From Octadecabacter sp. (lineage in GTDB: Bacteria > Pseudomonadota > Alphaproteobacteria > Rhodobacterales > Rhodobacteraceae): DNA of 5,147 nucleotides. Under the pieces are notes generated by a model. The model searched no databases. It had not been told where the DNA came from and saw nothing but the letters and a program-made list of their open reading frames with translations. Where the stretch lies: contig JAHBAO020000357.1 in NCBI GenBank assembly GCA_018500065.2, positions 1-5,147 of the forward strand, written 5' to 3'. Below, one piece after another: positions 1-5,147 of this stretch. Made by a program: the position numbers and the translations under genes. The first letter of the stretch is position 1. The number at the start of each line of letters is the position of its first letter.

Positions 1-2
1 AA

Positions 3-239
3 CACACCAACGCGCAGCTTTGGCCCCTGAAGATCGGCCAGAATGGAAATCGTGCTGTTCAGGTCTTTCTCAACTTTACGAATGATCTCATGGCGAACCT
101 TGATTTCGGCGTGGTCACCGTGGCTCATGTTCAGGCGAAAAACATCCGCGCCGGCCTCGTGCAAAGCACGGATCATTTTGTAGTCGTCGGATGCAGGGCC
201 TAGTGTGGCGACAATCTTAACGTTGCGATCACGTTTCAT
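3..239 (-). CDS. pyk: Pyruvate kinase, N-terminal part (cut by the left window edge)
   Basis: Pyruvate kinase transfers phosphate from phosphoenolpyruvate to ADP, giving pyruvate and ATP in the last step of lower glycolysis/Entner-Doudoroff in the cytoplasm. Only 79 residues are visible. They match the start of the family's TIM barrel: KIVATLGPAS at residues 8-17, then AGADVFRLNMSHG at 29-41 with the substrate-binding Arg35 and the monovalent-cation/active-site Asn37 and Ser39 of this motif, then ILADLQGPKLRVG at 66-78, the conserved strand and turn leading into the B domain. The ATG at 237-239 begins the protein only seven residues before the first family motif, as usual. A GAGGG Shine-Dalgarno sits 8 bases upstream (248-252). 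The gene is transcribed divergently from the amidohydrolase, and a LacI-like operator lies in the shared upstream region. The rest of the roughly 470-480-residue protein lies outside the window. Confidence 0.96.
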   Translation of the reverse strand, partial: MKRDRNVKIVATLGPASDDYKMIRALHEAGADVFRLNMSHGDHAEIKVRHEIIRKVEKDLNSTISILADLQGPKLRVGV

Positions 240-278
240 GGTGGTATCCCTCGGGCTCGGCGGAATTTATGAATATAA

Positions 279-290
279 GTTACCGCTAAC
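279..290. promoter_or_regulatory. Putative LacI-family operator between pyruvate kinase and the amidohydrolase gene
   Basis: GTTACCGCTAAC is palindromic at 10 of 12 positions around a central CG, with GTTA and TAAC arms. This is the architecture typical of LacI/GalR-family operators (central CpG, TTA/TAA half-sites). It is embedded in the divergent control region, 40 bases upstream of the pyruvate kinase start and 64 upstream of the amidohydrolase ATG. It would overlap the initially transcribed region of the candidate pyk promoter, which fits repression. LacI-family regulators of central carbon metabolism are known in alphaproteobacteria (CceR/PckR type). That one of them acts here is inference. 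Confidence 0.45.
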
Positions 291-300
291 GGTTTGCGGC

Positions 301-328
301 CTTATACCGCATTTAGCCACACCTACAA
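301..328 (-). promoter_or_regulatory. Candidate promoter for pyruvate kinase
   Basis: Read on the minus strand, TTGTAG (323-328) and TATAAG (301-306) are separated by 16 bases. The -10 box matches the sigma-70 consensus at five of six positions, while the -35 box matches only the first three. Transcription would begin near 294, leaving an untranslated leader of about 55 bases that includes the palindrome at 279-290. Another AT-rich stretch (TATATT on the minus strand, 272-277) could also serve as a -10 box but lacks a good -35. This call is weak and rests on sequence alone. Confidence 0.3.
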
Positions 329-353
329 CTGCCCTCAAACGGATTACCGAAAA

Positions 354-1118
354 ATGAACAAGGCATCATTTGAACCATTTAGCGTGCATGGCGCCAAGCG
401 ACATTCCCGCTGGTTGATAACCTGCGACCATGCGTCCAATGCGGTTCCACCCTGTGTCGGCGGTGGTTCCTTGGGGTTACCGGACGCAGATATGCAGCGC
501 CACATCGCCTATGATATTGGCGCCGCGGGTGTAACGCGGGCTTTGGCCGATACCTTAGATGCCCCTGCAGTCCTATCAAATTTCTCGCGTATGGTGATTG
601 ACCCAAACCGTGGGCTGGATGACCCGACGCTTTTGATGAAGCTTTATGACGGGTCCGTAATTCCAACCAACGCCCAAGCGGACATCATTGAAAAAGCCCG
701 TCGGGTTGATGCATTTTATACGCCCTATCACAATGCCTATGCGGATTTGGCCGCGCGGCAAGACGACACTGTGATTGTTGCAATGCACAGTTTTACGCCA
801 CGATTGAATGGCCGCCCCCCGCGCCCTTGGCATATTGGTATCTTGCACGCCTTTGATGACCGCTTATCCAGCGCGCTACTCGCGCTATTGAACGACGAGG
901 ATGACCTTTGCGTTGGTGACAATGAGCCCTATTCGGGCCATCTTCCCGGGGATGCGATTGATCGTCATGCGCTACAAACGGGCCGTGCCAATACATTGAT
1001 CGAATTACGCAACGACCTTATCGAGACTGCAGAGCAACAAATCGCTTGGGCTAAACGATTGGCCCCGATCCTGACCAACGCCCTAACCCAGATGGAGGCC
1101 AAAGATGCCAAAGATTGA
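354..1118 (+). CDS. N-formylglutamate amidohydrolase (FGase) family protein
   Basis: The 254-residue protein belongs to the FGase family (zinc-dependent amidohydrolases with a carboxypeptidase-like fold), whose named reaction is hydrolysis of N-formyl-L-glutamate to glutamate and formate. Visible motifs in order are CDHASNAVP at 24-32 with His26, AYDIGA at 52-57, SRMVIDPNRG at 78-87, MHSFTP at 144-149 with His145, and TLIELRNDLI at 214-223 with Glu217. These His and Glu positions are the expected metal and catalytic sites, so the enzyme looks intact. No signal peptide is seen, so it should be cytoplasmic. I chose the ATG at 354. The frame also allows a TTG at 294, but that would add 20 unconserved residues and start within the control region. 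The Shine-Dalgarno is poor (GGA at 341-343). No histidine-utilisation (hut) genes are nearby, so the real substrate is uncertain. It overlaps the next gene by 14 bases. Confidence 0.9.
   Translation: MNKASFEPFSVHGAKRHSRWLITCDHASNAVPPCVGGGSLGLPDADMQRHIAYDIGAAGVTRALADTLDAPAVLSNFSRMVIDPNRGLDDPTLLMKLYDGSVIPTNAQADIIEKARRVDAFYTPYHNAYADLAARQDDTVIVAMHSFTPRLNGRPPRPWHIGILHAFDDRLSSALLALLNDEDDLCVGDNEPYSGHLPGDAIDRHALQTGRANTLIELRNDLIETAEQQIAWAKRLAPILTNALTQMEAKDAKD
1094..1098 (+). promoter_or_regulatory. Shine-Dalgarno of the DUF1244 gene, inside the amidohydrolase gene
   Basis: GGAGG lies 6 bases before the ATG at 1105 and within the last codons of the upstream gene. It fixes the DUF1244 start and makes a 14-base gene overlap likely, which favours coupled translation of the two proteins. 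Confidence 0.8.
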
Positions 1119-1431
1119 TGCACAAACTCAGATCGAACTTGAGGCGGCTGCGTATCGTCGATTGCAGAAACACCTAATGGAAGACCGCACCGATGTGCAA
1201 AACATCGACATGATGAACCTCGCCGGTTTTTGCCGAAATTGCCTCAGCCGTTGGTACCAAGAGGCCGCGGCCGAACGAGGTATAGAAATGTCAAAGGCTG
1301 AGGGGCGCGAAACGTTCTATGGCATGACGATGGCGCAATGGAAGGCCGAATACCAAACCGAATCGACACCTGACAAAGACAAGGCGTTTCGCGTGGCATT
1401 CGACGAGAATGTGACCAAGAAAGGCGACTAA
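1105..1431 (+). CDS. DUF1244 family small protein
   Basis: This 108-residue soluble protein of unknown function matches the DUF1244 (SMc04008-like) family, which is common in alphaproteobacteria. The diagnostic core is VQNIDMMNLAGFCRNCLSRW at 31-50, followed by a second block around residues 68-83 (the TFYGM and QWKAEYQ motifs). Cys43 and Cys46 form a CxxC pair in the conserved core and might bind a metal or act in redox chemistry, but this is not shown. The start is set by the GGAGG at 1094-1098. The lysine- and aspartate-rich tail after about residue 85 looks lineage-specific. The tight overlap with the FGase gene suggests one transcript and perhaps a joint role. From memory, FGase-like and DUF1244 genes are often neighbours in alphaproteobacteria. 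The biochemical role is unknown. Confidence 0.93.
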   Translation: MPKIDAQTQIELEAAAYRRLQKHLMEDRTDVQNIDMMNLAGFCRNCLSRWYQEAAAERGIEMSKAEGRETFYGMTMAQWKAEYQTESTPDKDKAFRVAFDENVTKKGD

Positions 1432-1495
1432 ATCTCGACAATTCACCACAAATCTTGGCTATTGTTCACTGGGTTGCGATGATTGCGGCTAAAGT

Positions 1496-1546
1496 TTGAC
1501 TCCAACAGCCCATTTCTGGTTCAACAAGGTGGGGCGTGCGTAGGAT
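1496..1546 (+). promoter_or_regulatory. Weak promoter-like boxes ahead of the small orphan gene
   Basis: The 141-base gap between the DUF1244 gene and the next start holds a TTGACT (1496-1501), five of six to the -35 consensus, but no good -10 at 16-18 bases from it. A TAGGAT (1541-1546), four of six to -10, has only a poor -35 (TTCAAC, 1520-1525) at 15 bases. I see no hairpin-plus-T-run terminator in this gap. The orphan gene could therefore be read from its own weak promoter or by read-through. Confidence 0.2.
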
Positions 1547-1572
1547 AGACTGCGCTGTGTGAGGTTTATGTG

Positions 1573-1857
1573 ATGTTACCATTTGACATGGATTTAATTA
1601 CCGCACCGGTTTCTGTTGGTCCGGTGACATTGACGGCGCCAGTGTTGCCACCTGTTGTCAAAGACTTTGACCCGCGCGTTGAAAAGCTCGCGTTTAACCT
1701 GCCAACCAAAGACGCTGACGCATCTTTGTTCCTGCATGATCTGCTGGATGGTAGCGGTGTTCAAGTCGAAGTCGACGGGCGCGTGCTTGTCACGCTGCTT
1801 GGTTGCAGCGCGAATGACATCCCCGAAGGCTGCCTGACGTTTGAATTCGAAGACTAG
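1573..1857 (+). CDS. Small acidic protein of unknown function, with a pattern like the end of RTX/type I-secreted proteins
   Basis: The ORF encodes 94 residues from ATG 1573, or 95 from the GTG at 1570. GAGG at 1561-1564 is 8 bases from the ATG and 5 from the GTG, so the ATG is preferred. I do not recognise a named family. Residues (counted from the GTG) 29-42 carry VVKDFDPRVEKLAF, and 64-84 alternate short strands and turns (VQVEVDGRVLVTLLG, then SANDI). This order resembles the strand segment that closes many secreted RTX proteins in marine alphaproteobacteria, with a DFDP-type turn, a VxVDG strand pair and a gVsAsDI ending. The glycine-rich GGxGxD calcium repeats are absent. The N-terminus has no cleavable signal. 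The first 30 residues are rich in Pro, Val and Thr, and the end is strongly acidic. It stands alone between the FGase/DUF1244 pair and a convergent operon. It is probably a real gene, but its function cannot be assigned. Confidence 0.65.
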   Translation: MLPFDMDLITAPVSVGPVTLTAPVLPPVVKDFDPRVEKLAFNLPTKDADASLFLHDLLDGSGVQVEVDGRVLVTLLGCSANDIPEGCLTFEFED

Positions 1858-1867
1858 AACCAGCCTG

Positions 1868-2413
1868 TCATTTACCGACTAAGGTCTTTGCCTGCGCGAC
1901 CCAATTGTCTCGCGTTACACGGCCTTTGAACCCTTCAAGGTTATCATCGACCCAAGCGATTTCATCCACGCTCCATGCGGCGATCTGATCGAAATGCCAA
2001 AACCCAAGCCGGTTACATAGCATTTCCATCTTTGGGCCGATCCCTTTGATCGTCGTGAGATCATCTGGCAGCCCGTCCCGTGCGGCTTCCAAACCTTCAG
2101 GCTTGGCACCAATTGCGGCAACAGGTGCTGGAGCAGGCTCAACCTTCGCAGGCGTGAGCACGGGCGCTGGGTCTGGACGCTTGTAGACCGCCGCTGGCAT
2201 AGGGGGCGTGTCATTATCCAAATCCGCCACGGTCGCACGGGTCTTGGTGTTCGCACGTTCCAGTTCTGCCTTGAGGCGGCGAACTTCGTCTGCGTCTGCC
2301 CGTGTATCAGAACGCCCACCCCAGAACAGCCAGCCAGCAATCAGTCCAATCAACGCGGCGAGCGTCAAGAGTACCCAGATCTCGGCAAGCAGAAAGCCCC
2401 ATTCCTTAAACAT
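1868..2413 (-). CDS. Membrane-anchored helix-hairpin-helix domain protein
   Basis: The protein has 181 residues and three parts. A single hydrophobic segment at about 8-31 (LLAEIWVLLTLAALIGLIAG and following) anchors it in the inner membrane. A charged, probably coiled stretch at about 35-66 and a Pro/Ala-rich linker at about 69-106 follow. The C-terminal domain at 116-180 has the HhH signature TIKGIGPKMEMLCNRLG at 121-137, then FDQIAAWS and EIAWVDDNLEGFKGRV. Similar domains occur in Rhodobacteraceae appended to unrelated proteins such as a NADH dehydrogenase subunit and ribosomal protein L21 (from memory), so DNA binding should not be assumed. The start at 2411-2413 is set by an AAAGGAG at 2421-2427 with 7-base spacing. 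The frame extends upstream to 2524, but that would overlap the ompA-like gene. It follows that gene by 22 bases, so the two are likely one operon. The topology implied by the positive residues after the segment (GGRSDTR) is domain in the cytoplasm. Confidence 0.85.
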   Translation of the reverse strand: MFKEWGFLLAEIWVLLTLAALIGLIAGWLFWGGRSDTRADADEVRRLKAELERANTKTRATVADLDNDTPPMPAAVYKRPDPAPVLTPAKVEPAPAPVAAIGAKPEGLEAARDGLPDDLTTIKGIGPKMEMLCNRLGFWHFDQIAAWSVDEIAWVDDNLEGFKGRVTRDNWVAQAKTLVGK

Positions 2414-2420
2414 AACTAGA

Positions 2421-2427
2421 CTCCTTT
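2421..2427 (-). promoter_or_regulatory. Strong Shine-Dalgarno of the HhH gene
   Basis: Read on the minus strand this is AAAGGAG, 7 bases before the ATG at 2413. It lies in the 22-base gap after the OmpA-family stop codon. It decides the start against longer upstream options and supports co-transcription. Confidence 0.85.
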
Positions 2428-2435
2428 GATCTGCG

Positions 2436-4604
2436 TCATTGGTTGTCTGCAGCGCCAGCCGCAAACCATGTGATATCTGTTCGCCGGTTTGCTGCTCGGC
2501 CCTCGGCAGTTCCATTGTCGCCAACTGGCTCAGTCTGGCCGTACCCGAATGCGGTCATTGCGTCAGCTGGCACACCACGTTCAATCAAAGCTGTGCGCAC
2601 CGAATTGGCACGGTTCGCGCTTAGCACTTCGTTGGCAAGCACGGATCCGGTTGAATCTGTATGGCCACCAACCTCAAGCGTGAGGCCAGCATCAACGCAG
2701 GCGAGCGCAACAGCAGCAAGCGCGTTCACCGCACCTGTAGACGTTGCATTAAAGCGCGCTGAGGACGACAAGAACCCGATCTCCCCGCGTTCAAACACCT
2801 TCAGAGTCTGCGCATCACATTCAACCACATCGGCAGTGAAGGACAACGACGGAAGCCAATACCCGTTCGAAAAAATCTCGTCCAAGCCGCTTAGAGCGTT
2901 CGTGCGTGTTGTGCCATTTTCAGGGGGCGGGTCCATCACGATCAGCGATAAAGAAACATCTCCAGGCAAACGCTCCGCCAGTTCTGTGGCAACCAAATCA
3001 ACATTCACACCCGGACTAAGGACAAGATCAAGGGCGCTGCCATTGCTGTCCTTTAAGTATGAAATCGTCTCAACTTCGGAAAGGTAGCCTGACAAAATCT
3101 CCAGGCTCTCTAAGCTAGAGCCGATGTCGTCATCTTCAAACGCCGTCGCAGCCGTCCCTGCCAATTGTGCAACGCCAAGCGTTTGCTCGACGGTCGATGT
3201 GTCTAGTCCGTTAGGCAGGCGGCCATTGATAATCGCGCCGGTCGCCGCATCGTAGATAAGCGACCAAGCGGCAGGCGAACCGTCATCGAGATACGTGACA
3301 TCACGCGAAATTTCCGTGCCTTCGGCAACGCCGGACAATGCATCATCCAAAGCCGCAGAAACACGTGGCGAGGCTGCTTCCCCCGTAAGCGTGATCGACG
3401 TTTCAGTCGCAACCAAAGTACCAGATGTCATCACCCCCAAAGCCGCGACACCCGCATTTGCGTTCGCCGCGAATGCATTGGCTTCGTCGTCGATAAAGCT
3501 GTTCGTGCCTGTATCCTCAAGCGTCGCTCCATCGGGGCCATTCAGAATGAAATTCGCCGGATACTTGCCAGACGCCGTTGCGGTTGCTCCGTCCCAATTC
3601 ATGGTCAGGGTGTTCGGCGTTCCGTCATCCCAAAGGCGCAAGTCTGTTATGGATGTAAACGCGTCTGGCAAGCCCGCGATAGTTGCAGCAGCCCGCGCGA
3701 TGCCCTCCGGCGTCCCTGAGCCTGTCAGCGTTGCGTCCGATCCGTCAATCGTAAGCGAGCCTTCAACCAACTCTGCCAGCGCTGACATTGCCGTGCGTGT
3801 CATGATTGGCCATTGTGGATCAGCCGCTGAGATCGTCGCTTGTGCTATGCCAGAATAGTCCGCCCCTGAAAATTGCTGCGCGACTTCGCTCGCCTCAAGG
3901 TCGGCTGGGAATTTACCACGCGCCTCGACCGCGCCGTCATTCAAGGACAGGGACAAACGCAGGGGCGTTCCGTCATCTTCAACCTCGATCTCGCGGCTTA
4001 GTGAATAGCCATCTGGCAAAGCGTCCAAGTGCGCATGCGCCGCGTCGCGTTCCGTTGGGGACGCTGCAAGTCCACTTAGCACGACGCTTTGGTCTGAGAC
4101 GGTCACCTCACCCGACTTAAGCAGCGCCAAAGCAGATAAACCTTGCGCCACCACACCAGCCCAATCGCGATCAGGCACACCTGCCGAAAGAATAAGGCCC
4201 GCCGCCGTGTCACCGGCTAGACCGGCCAGTTCGTCACGCGTCGCTTGAGTTGGGATCGCTCCGGACAAGGTTGTTTCCCCGTCTACATTCCGCGCGGCTG
4301 TAATCGCAAACGGGGACGCCACAGGAAGCGTCTCAACACCGGAAACATCAACTGTACGCACGCCTTCAATACCCGCAAACGTCGCCTCAAGCACAGCCAG
4401 CTCTGTTTGATCAGTCACAAGGCCCGTCGCAACGACATCACGTCCGGAAACAGCTGCCTCAATCGGGGGGAGTGCTGCTTGCGTTATGACAGACGCGTTT
4501 TCGGTGATCGCGGCTTGCATCCGAACCGCGTTTTGCGTCGCGCCGACATAGCCAAGCACGCCAACCCCAGCCAACAATAAAACACGTCCAGCCAACTTGC
4601 GCAC
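2436..4604 (-). CDS. OmpA-family envelope protein with repeated BON-like modules
   Basis: The 722-residue protein begins with a signal sequence or membrane anchor (hydrophobic residues 8-22; possible cleavage after Ala22 but not certain). Residues about 48-552 form a periplasmic array of repeated BON-like modules. Each complete one has a helix, an SG turn, a strand pair (VVLSG in unit 2, ATLTG in unit 3), a helix, a DDGTP/DDGSP turn (residues 210-214, 326-330, 440-444) and a final strand. The C-terminal OmpA domain, about 585-714, carries GHTDSTGS at 647-654, NEVLSANRANSVRTAL at 658-673 fitting the NX2LSX2RAX2VX3L peptidoglycan-binding consensus, and GRAANRRTDI at 702-711. The only two cysteines, 596 and 636, flank the domain's first strand and helix and may form a disulfide. 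The likely role is tethering the envelope to peptidoglycan, a layout like that of mycobacterial ArfA (BON modules plus OmpA domain). The start is a GTG behind an extended GGAGGTGATC site. It is followed by the HhH gene and preceded by the transaminase gene. Confidence 0.92.
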   Translation of the reverse strand: MRKLAGRVLLLAGVGVLGYVGATQNAVRMQAAITENASVITQAALPPIEAAVSGRDVVATGLVTDQTELAVLEATFAGIEGVRTVDVSGVETLPVASPFAITAARNVDGETTLSGAIPTQATRDELAGLAGDTAAGLILSAGVPDRDWAGVVAQGLSALALLKSGEVTVSDQSVVLSGLAASPTERDAAHAHLDALPDGYSLSREIEVEDDGTPLRLSLSLNDGAVEARGKFPADLEASEVAQQFSGADYSGIAQATISAADPQWPIMTRTAMSALAELVEGSLTIDGSDATLTGSGTPEGIARAAATIAGLPDAFTSITDLRLWDDGTPNTLTMNWDGATATASGKYPANFILNGPDGATLEDTGTNSFIDDEANAFAANANAGVAALGVMTSGTLVATETSITLTGEAASPRVSAALDDALSGVAEGTEISRDVTYLDDGSPAAWSLIYDAATGAIINGRLPNGLDTSTVEQTLGVAQLAGTAATAFEDDDIGSSLESLEILSGYLSEVETISYLKDSNGSALDLVLSPGVNVDLVATELAERLPGDVSLSLIVMDPPPENGTTRTNALSGLDEIFSNGYWLPSLSFTADVVECDAQTLKVFERGEIGFLSSSARFNATSTGAVNALAAVALACVDAGLTLEVGGHTDSTGSVLANEVLSANRANSVRTALIERGVPADAMTAFGYGQTEPVGDNGTAEGRAANRRTDITWFAAGAADNQ
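2949..4463 (-). repeat. Array of five diverged BON-like modules in the OmpA-family protein
   Basis: These are protein-level repeats with little DNA identity. Approximate units (protein residues) are 1 at 48-147 (4164-4463), 2 at 148-264 (3813-4163), 3 at 265-376 (3477-3812), 4 at 377-487 (3144-3476) and 5 at 488-552 (2949-3143). Landmarks recur regularly: the turn glycine after the first helix at 165, 282, 395 and 506; the DDG(T/S)P turn at 210, 326 and 440; and the final-strand Asp at 108, 223, 338 and 452. Spacings are 111-117 residues. Unit 1 lacks the first helix. Unit 5 joins the helix/SG part (SLESLEILSGYL) directly to a degenerate YLKDSNG turn, skipping the BON core. Boundaries are by eye. 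Confidence 0.75.
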
Positions 4605-4605
4605 T

Positions 4606-4615
4606 GATCACCTCC
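4606..4615 (-). promoter_or_regulatory. Extended Shine-Dalgarno of the OmpA-family gene
   Basis: On the minus strand this reads GGAGGTGATC, a ten-base exact complement to the GATCACCUCC near the 3' end of 16S rRNA. The GGAGG core ends 6 bases before the GTG start at 4604. The exceptional pairing fixes the GTG start and may compensate for the non-ATG codon, so strong translation is expected. Confidence 0.85.
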
Positions 4616-4673
4616 GGAGCGGCATAACTGTGCGGAGTATGGCTGACGAGCGCGCGCAGGCGCAAGACCGGGC

Positions 4674-5147
4674 TTAAACAGCGGCTTTGCGGCTCTCTTC
4701 GAGGTATATTTCACGAAGCCGCGCTGCAACATGCCCCGGCTTTCCAGTGCCAATCGCCGCGCCATCAATTTCAACGACGGGCATCACGAACGTCGAAGCG
4801 GACGTGATAAATGCCTCATCCGCAGCTTGTGCTTCTTCGATGCTAAAGCTGCGCTCTTCAACCTTCATCTGCGCTTCTTTGGCAAACCTGATCACCGCAG
4901 CGCGGGTAATACCGTGCAGGATTTCAGTCCCCAAATGGCGGGTAATAATTGTGTCACCCTTGACGATGTAGGCATTGTTGGATGTCCCTTCGGTGACGTT
5001 ACCATCCTCAACCATCCAAGCGTCATCACATCCGGCGGCCTTCGCCATCATCTTGCCCATAGACGGATACAAAAGCTGCGTGGTCTTAATATCACGACGG
5101 CCCCAGCGCTGATCCTCAATCGAAATGATCTTGATACCGACTTTGGC
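4674..5147 (-). CDS. D-amino-acid transaminase-like class IV aminotransferase, C-terminal part
   Basis: This class IV PLP-dependent aminotransferase is cut by the right edge, with 157 residues visible out of the family's usual 280-290. The catalytic lysine is in RWGRRDIKTTQLL (codon 5085-5087). VTEGTSNN contains the glutamate (codon 4989-4991) expected to contact the cofactor's pyridine nitrogen. The Lys-to-Glu distance is 32 residues, the same as Lys145 to Glu177 in the Bacillus D-amino-acid transaminase. Further family blocks are GITR (about 4902-4913) and TSASTFVMPVVEIDG, followed by IGTGKPG. The family includes D-amino-acid transaminase (D-alanine/2-oxoglutarate, cytoplasmic), branched-chain aminotransferase and aminodeoxychorismate lyase. 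The RRDIK context and VTEGTSNN favour the first, but substrate cannot be settled without the N-terminal half. It ends 69 bases before the OmpA-family start on the same strand. I see no terminator hairpin between them, so read-through is possible. Confidence 0.85.
   Translation of the reverse strand, partial: AKVGIKIISIEDQRWGRRDIKTTQLLYPSMGKMMAKAAGCDDAWMVEDGNVTEGTSNNAYIVKGDTIITRHLGTEILHGITRAAVIRFAKEAQMKVEERSFSIEEAQAADEAFITSASTFVMPVVEIDGAAIGTGKPGHVAARLREIYLEESRKAAV

Noticed and set aside
294..353. TTG start of the amidohydrolase at 294
   Set aside because: The added 20 residues are not family-like, and the start would sit in the operator/promoter region. The ATG at 354 begins 23 residues before the first conserved motif, which fits the family.
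379..996. Several minus-strand open frames opposite the amidohydrolase
   Set aside because: These are short, overlapping one another and rich in Arg/His/Pro. They are shadows of the real gene with its conserved motifs.
1432..1572. Possible small RNA or terminator in the gap before the orphan gene
   Set aside because: No stable hairpin with a T-run and no convincing paired promoter elements were found, only weak promoter-like boxes.
1568..1573. ATG-TGA start-stop pair just before the orphan gene start
   Set aside because: A minimal start-stop could in principle affect initiation, but such a six-base event is easily due to chance, and its spacing to GAGG (3 bases) is too short.
2414..2524. 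N-terminal extension of the HhH protein to 2524
   Set aside because: It would overlap the end of the OmpA-family gene by about 89 bases, and the strong AAAGGAG at 2421-2427 points to the ATG at 2411-2413.
2443..3087. Long open frame (214 codons) on the plus strand, opposite the OmpA-family gene
   Set aside because: It is fully antisense to a gene with clear domains, has Ser/Arg/Pro/Thr-biased composition typical of a shadow frame, and shows no recognisable motif or Shine-Dalgarno.
3295..3858. Open frame of 187 codons on the plus strand within the OmpA-family gene
   Set aside because: It lies antisense to the BON-like repeats. Its Ala/Ser/Val/Pro-rich content is what the complement of Ala/Asp/Gly/Thr-rich codons gives.

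Overview
The window looks like ordinary chromosome from an alphaproteobacterium, most likely a marine member of the Rhodobacterales (Roseobacter-type). The basis is moderate GC, an N-formylglutamate amidohydrolase-like gene followed by a DUF1244 gene beside pyruvate kinase, and a membrane-anchored helix-hairpin-helix (HhH) protein whose C-terminal domain is of a kind I associate with Rhodobacteraceae. I see no rRNA, tRNA, CRISPR, insertion sequence or phage signature.

Layout. Positions 3-239 (minus) hold the first 79 residues of pyruvate kinase, running off the left edge. A divergent intergenic region (240-353) carries a near-perfect LacI-family-like operator half-buried among promoter-like boxes. 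It is followed on the plus strand by an FGase-family amidohydrolase (354-1118) and an overlapping DUF1244 gene (1105-1431), which are probably translationally coupled. After a 141-base gap comes a small acidic orphan protein (1573-1857). It converges, with only a 10-base gap, on a three-gene minus-strand cluster. Read in its own direction, this cluster is a D-amino-acid transaminase-like gene (partial, entering from the right edge and ending at 4674), a 722-residue OmpA-family envelope protein (2436-4604), and a 181-residue membrane-anchored HhH protein (1868-2413).

Function. Pyruvate kinase is central carbon metabolism, and the operator next to it suggests carbon-source control. The OmpA protein has a C-terminal peptidoglycan-binding domain. 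In front of it lies a long periplasmic array that I read as five diverged copies of a roughly 115-residue BON-like module, the last one internally shortened. The HhH protein follows it by 22 bases behind an excellent Shine-Dalgarno site, so the two are probably co-expressed. The transaminase lies 69 bases upstream and makes or degrades D-amino acids, which are peptidoglycan precursors, so a cell-wall theme is possible but is inference only.

The most interesting items are the periodic OmpA array with its membrane HhH partner, the operator in front of pyruvate kinase, and the orphan protein that resembles the terminal strand segment of type I-secreted (RTX) proteins. I found no clear evidence for an entirely new system.
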